From the NCBI GenBank assembly GCA_028679485.1, contig JAJRBL010000282.1:1-5844 (forward strand): DNA of 5,844 nucleotides, in the 5' to 3' direction. The stretch's first letter is position 1. Each line of letters begins with the position of its first letter. The notes below the pieces were generated by a model. That model was not told the origin of the DNA. It made no database searches and saw only the letters and a list, made by a program, of their open reading frames with translations. The stretch is from Methanospirillum sp. GTDB taxonomy: Archaea; Halobacteriota; Methanomicrobia; Methanomicrobiales; Methanospirillaceae. Both the position numbers and the translations under genes were made by a program. Below, piece after piece: positions 4,982 through 5,844 of this stretch.

Positions 4982-5844
4982 CGGCGTCTCCTGAGCATGG
5001 TCCTGAATTTGACATCGTTGAACCGCCCGGTATCCTCCTGGATTGATACCGAATCAAGGAAAACATCATCAAGGCTGGGTTCTTTAAGGGAGAGAGAATG
5101 GACCTTCAGCCCCTGATCAAGGAGGCTGGATACCAGGGACGGAATTACCTCATTTCCTGAATCTGATAGGAAAGAGAGGGTTTCTCCTTCCTGCTTATCA
5201 AATATGATCCCGGGAATTGGTACCGGCGTGTACGTTCCGGTTACCCGGACGGTAATGACATCCTTTACGAGGTGATTCTTGAGATGTTCGGGCGATCCGA
5301 TGGCGACAATATGCCCCTTGTCGATGATGGCAATCCGATCACAGGCTGCATCTGCCTCTTCGAGGTAATGGGTCGTCACAAATACCGACATCCCGTTCTT
5401 CCGGAGATTATTGATATGGTCCCAGATCTTTTTCCGAGCTGCCACATCAAGGCCAACCGTCGGTTCATCGAGAAAGAGGACTTCGGGTTCGTGGACAAGA
5501 GCCTGTGCCAGTTCGAGCCTTCGTCTCATACCCCCCGAGTAATTCCTCACCGGATCATCAGCCCTGTCAGAAAGGTTCATCACCTCGAGGACGTCATCGA
5601 TCTTCTTTTCCCGGTTCTTTACCCCGAACATCTTTGCAAAAAACCTGATATTCTCCCGCCCGGTAAACTTGATATCCACTGCCATCTCCTGGGGGACATA
5701 ACTGATCTTTTCCCTGACTTTTCCAGGCTCTTTTTTTATGTCAAAGCCACATATAGAGGCTTTTCCCCCGGAGGGTTCCAGGAGGGTGGTGAGCATCCGG
5801 ATGGTAGTGGTCTTCCCCGAACCGTTCGGACCGAGAAGCCCGAA
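4978..5844 (-). CDS. ABC transporter ATPase, DrrA family (copy 2, N-terminus off the right edge)
   Basis: ATPase subunit that would power the ABC-2 permease that follows. The frame is open to the right edge: 16 codons before the first internal Met (5796) read FGLLGPNGSGKTTTIR, which is the Walker A region, so that Met is not the start. By alignment to copy 1, about 30-46 N-terminal residues are outside the window. In the 288 visible residues, Walker A GPNGSGKT is 5-12, Q-loop Gln52, signature YSGGM 102-106, Walker B VLFLDE 122-127, D-loop VGLD 130-133 and switch His159 in VTTHY, all intact. The C-terminal domain ends in PSLDDVFL (256-263), then a 25-residue tail ending FRTMLRRRR that resembles the tail of copy 1. 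It aligns to copy 1 over the full 288 residues with no gap. The 3' end overlaps the permease start by ATGA. Promoter and true start cannot be seen. Confidence 0.93.
   Translation of the reverse strand, partial: FGLLGPNGSGKTTTIRMLTTLLEPSGGKASICGFDIKKEPGKVREKISYVPQEMAVDIKFTGRENIRFFAKMFGVKNREKKIDDVLEVMNLSDRADDPVRNYSGGMRRRLELAQALVHEPEVLFLDEPTVGLDVAARKKIWDHINNLRKNGMSVFVTTHYLEEADAACDRIAIIDKGHIVAIGSPEHLKNHLVKDVITVRVTGTYTPVPIPGIIFDKQEGETLSFLSDSGNEVIPSLVSSLLDQGLKVHSLSLKEPSLDDVFLDSVSIQEDTGRFNDVKFRTMLRRRR

Noticed and set aside
1699..5469. The 19-bp identical stretch at 1699-1717 and 5451-5469 as a mobile-element or recombination repeat
   Set aside because: It encodes the same Walker B/D-loop region (DEPTVGL) in both DrrA-type ATPases and reflects protein conservation. 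No terminal repeats, transposase or CRISPR-like array was seen.
5749..5796. The Met codon at 5796 as the start of the right-hand ATPase
   Set aside because: The frame continues upstream to the window edge and encodes the Walker A motif before this Met, so the gene is cut by the window and does not start there.

Overview
The window looks like part of a methanogenic euryarchaeal genome, most likely Methanomicrobiales. This is inferred from the overall look of the proteins, a TTTATAAA archaeal box A and ribosome sites built on GAGG/GGAGG; no marker gene in the window settles it. Every gene I can support lies on the minus strand, so the locus is read from right to left. Coding is very dense: no gene-free stretch exceeds about 140 bases, and three of the five gene junctions are 4-base stop/start overlaps.

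Right part (5844 to 4250): an ABC ATPase of the DrrA type, cut by the right window edge so that its N-terminus is missing, overlaps its six-helix ABC-2 permease (DrrB type) by ATGA. A hairpin followed by a T-rich tract (4237 to 4201) probably ends this transcript. A TATA box at 4171-4178 and two 9-bp direct repeats spaced 21 bp apart around the predicted transcription start appear to begin a new transcript.

Middle and left part (4111 to the left edge): a FecCD/BtuC-type permease, a FecE/BtuD-type ATPase, a second DrrA-type ATPase, a second DrrB-type permease, and a secreted FecB/BtuF-type substrate-binding protein that runs off the left edge. The permease, ATPase and binding protein make a complete type II importer of the siderophore/cobalamin/heme class; the substrate cannot be read from the sequence. 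An ABC-2 module, a family usually associated with export, sits inside this importer operon between the importer ATPase and its binding protein, with 4-base overlaps on its upstream side and between its own two genes.

The two ABC-2 modules are paralogues that align without gaps. By hand count the ATPases share about 162 of 288 residues and the permeases about 128 of 241. The notable architecture is therefore an importer operon with an embedded exporter-type module, directly downstream of a separately terminated sister module. This suggests, but does not prove, linked import and export of a metal chelate, tetrapyrrole or similar compound.
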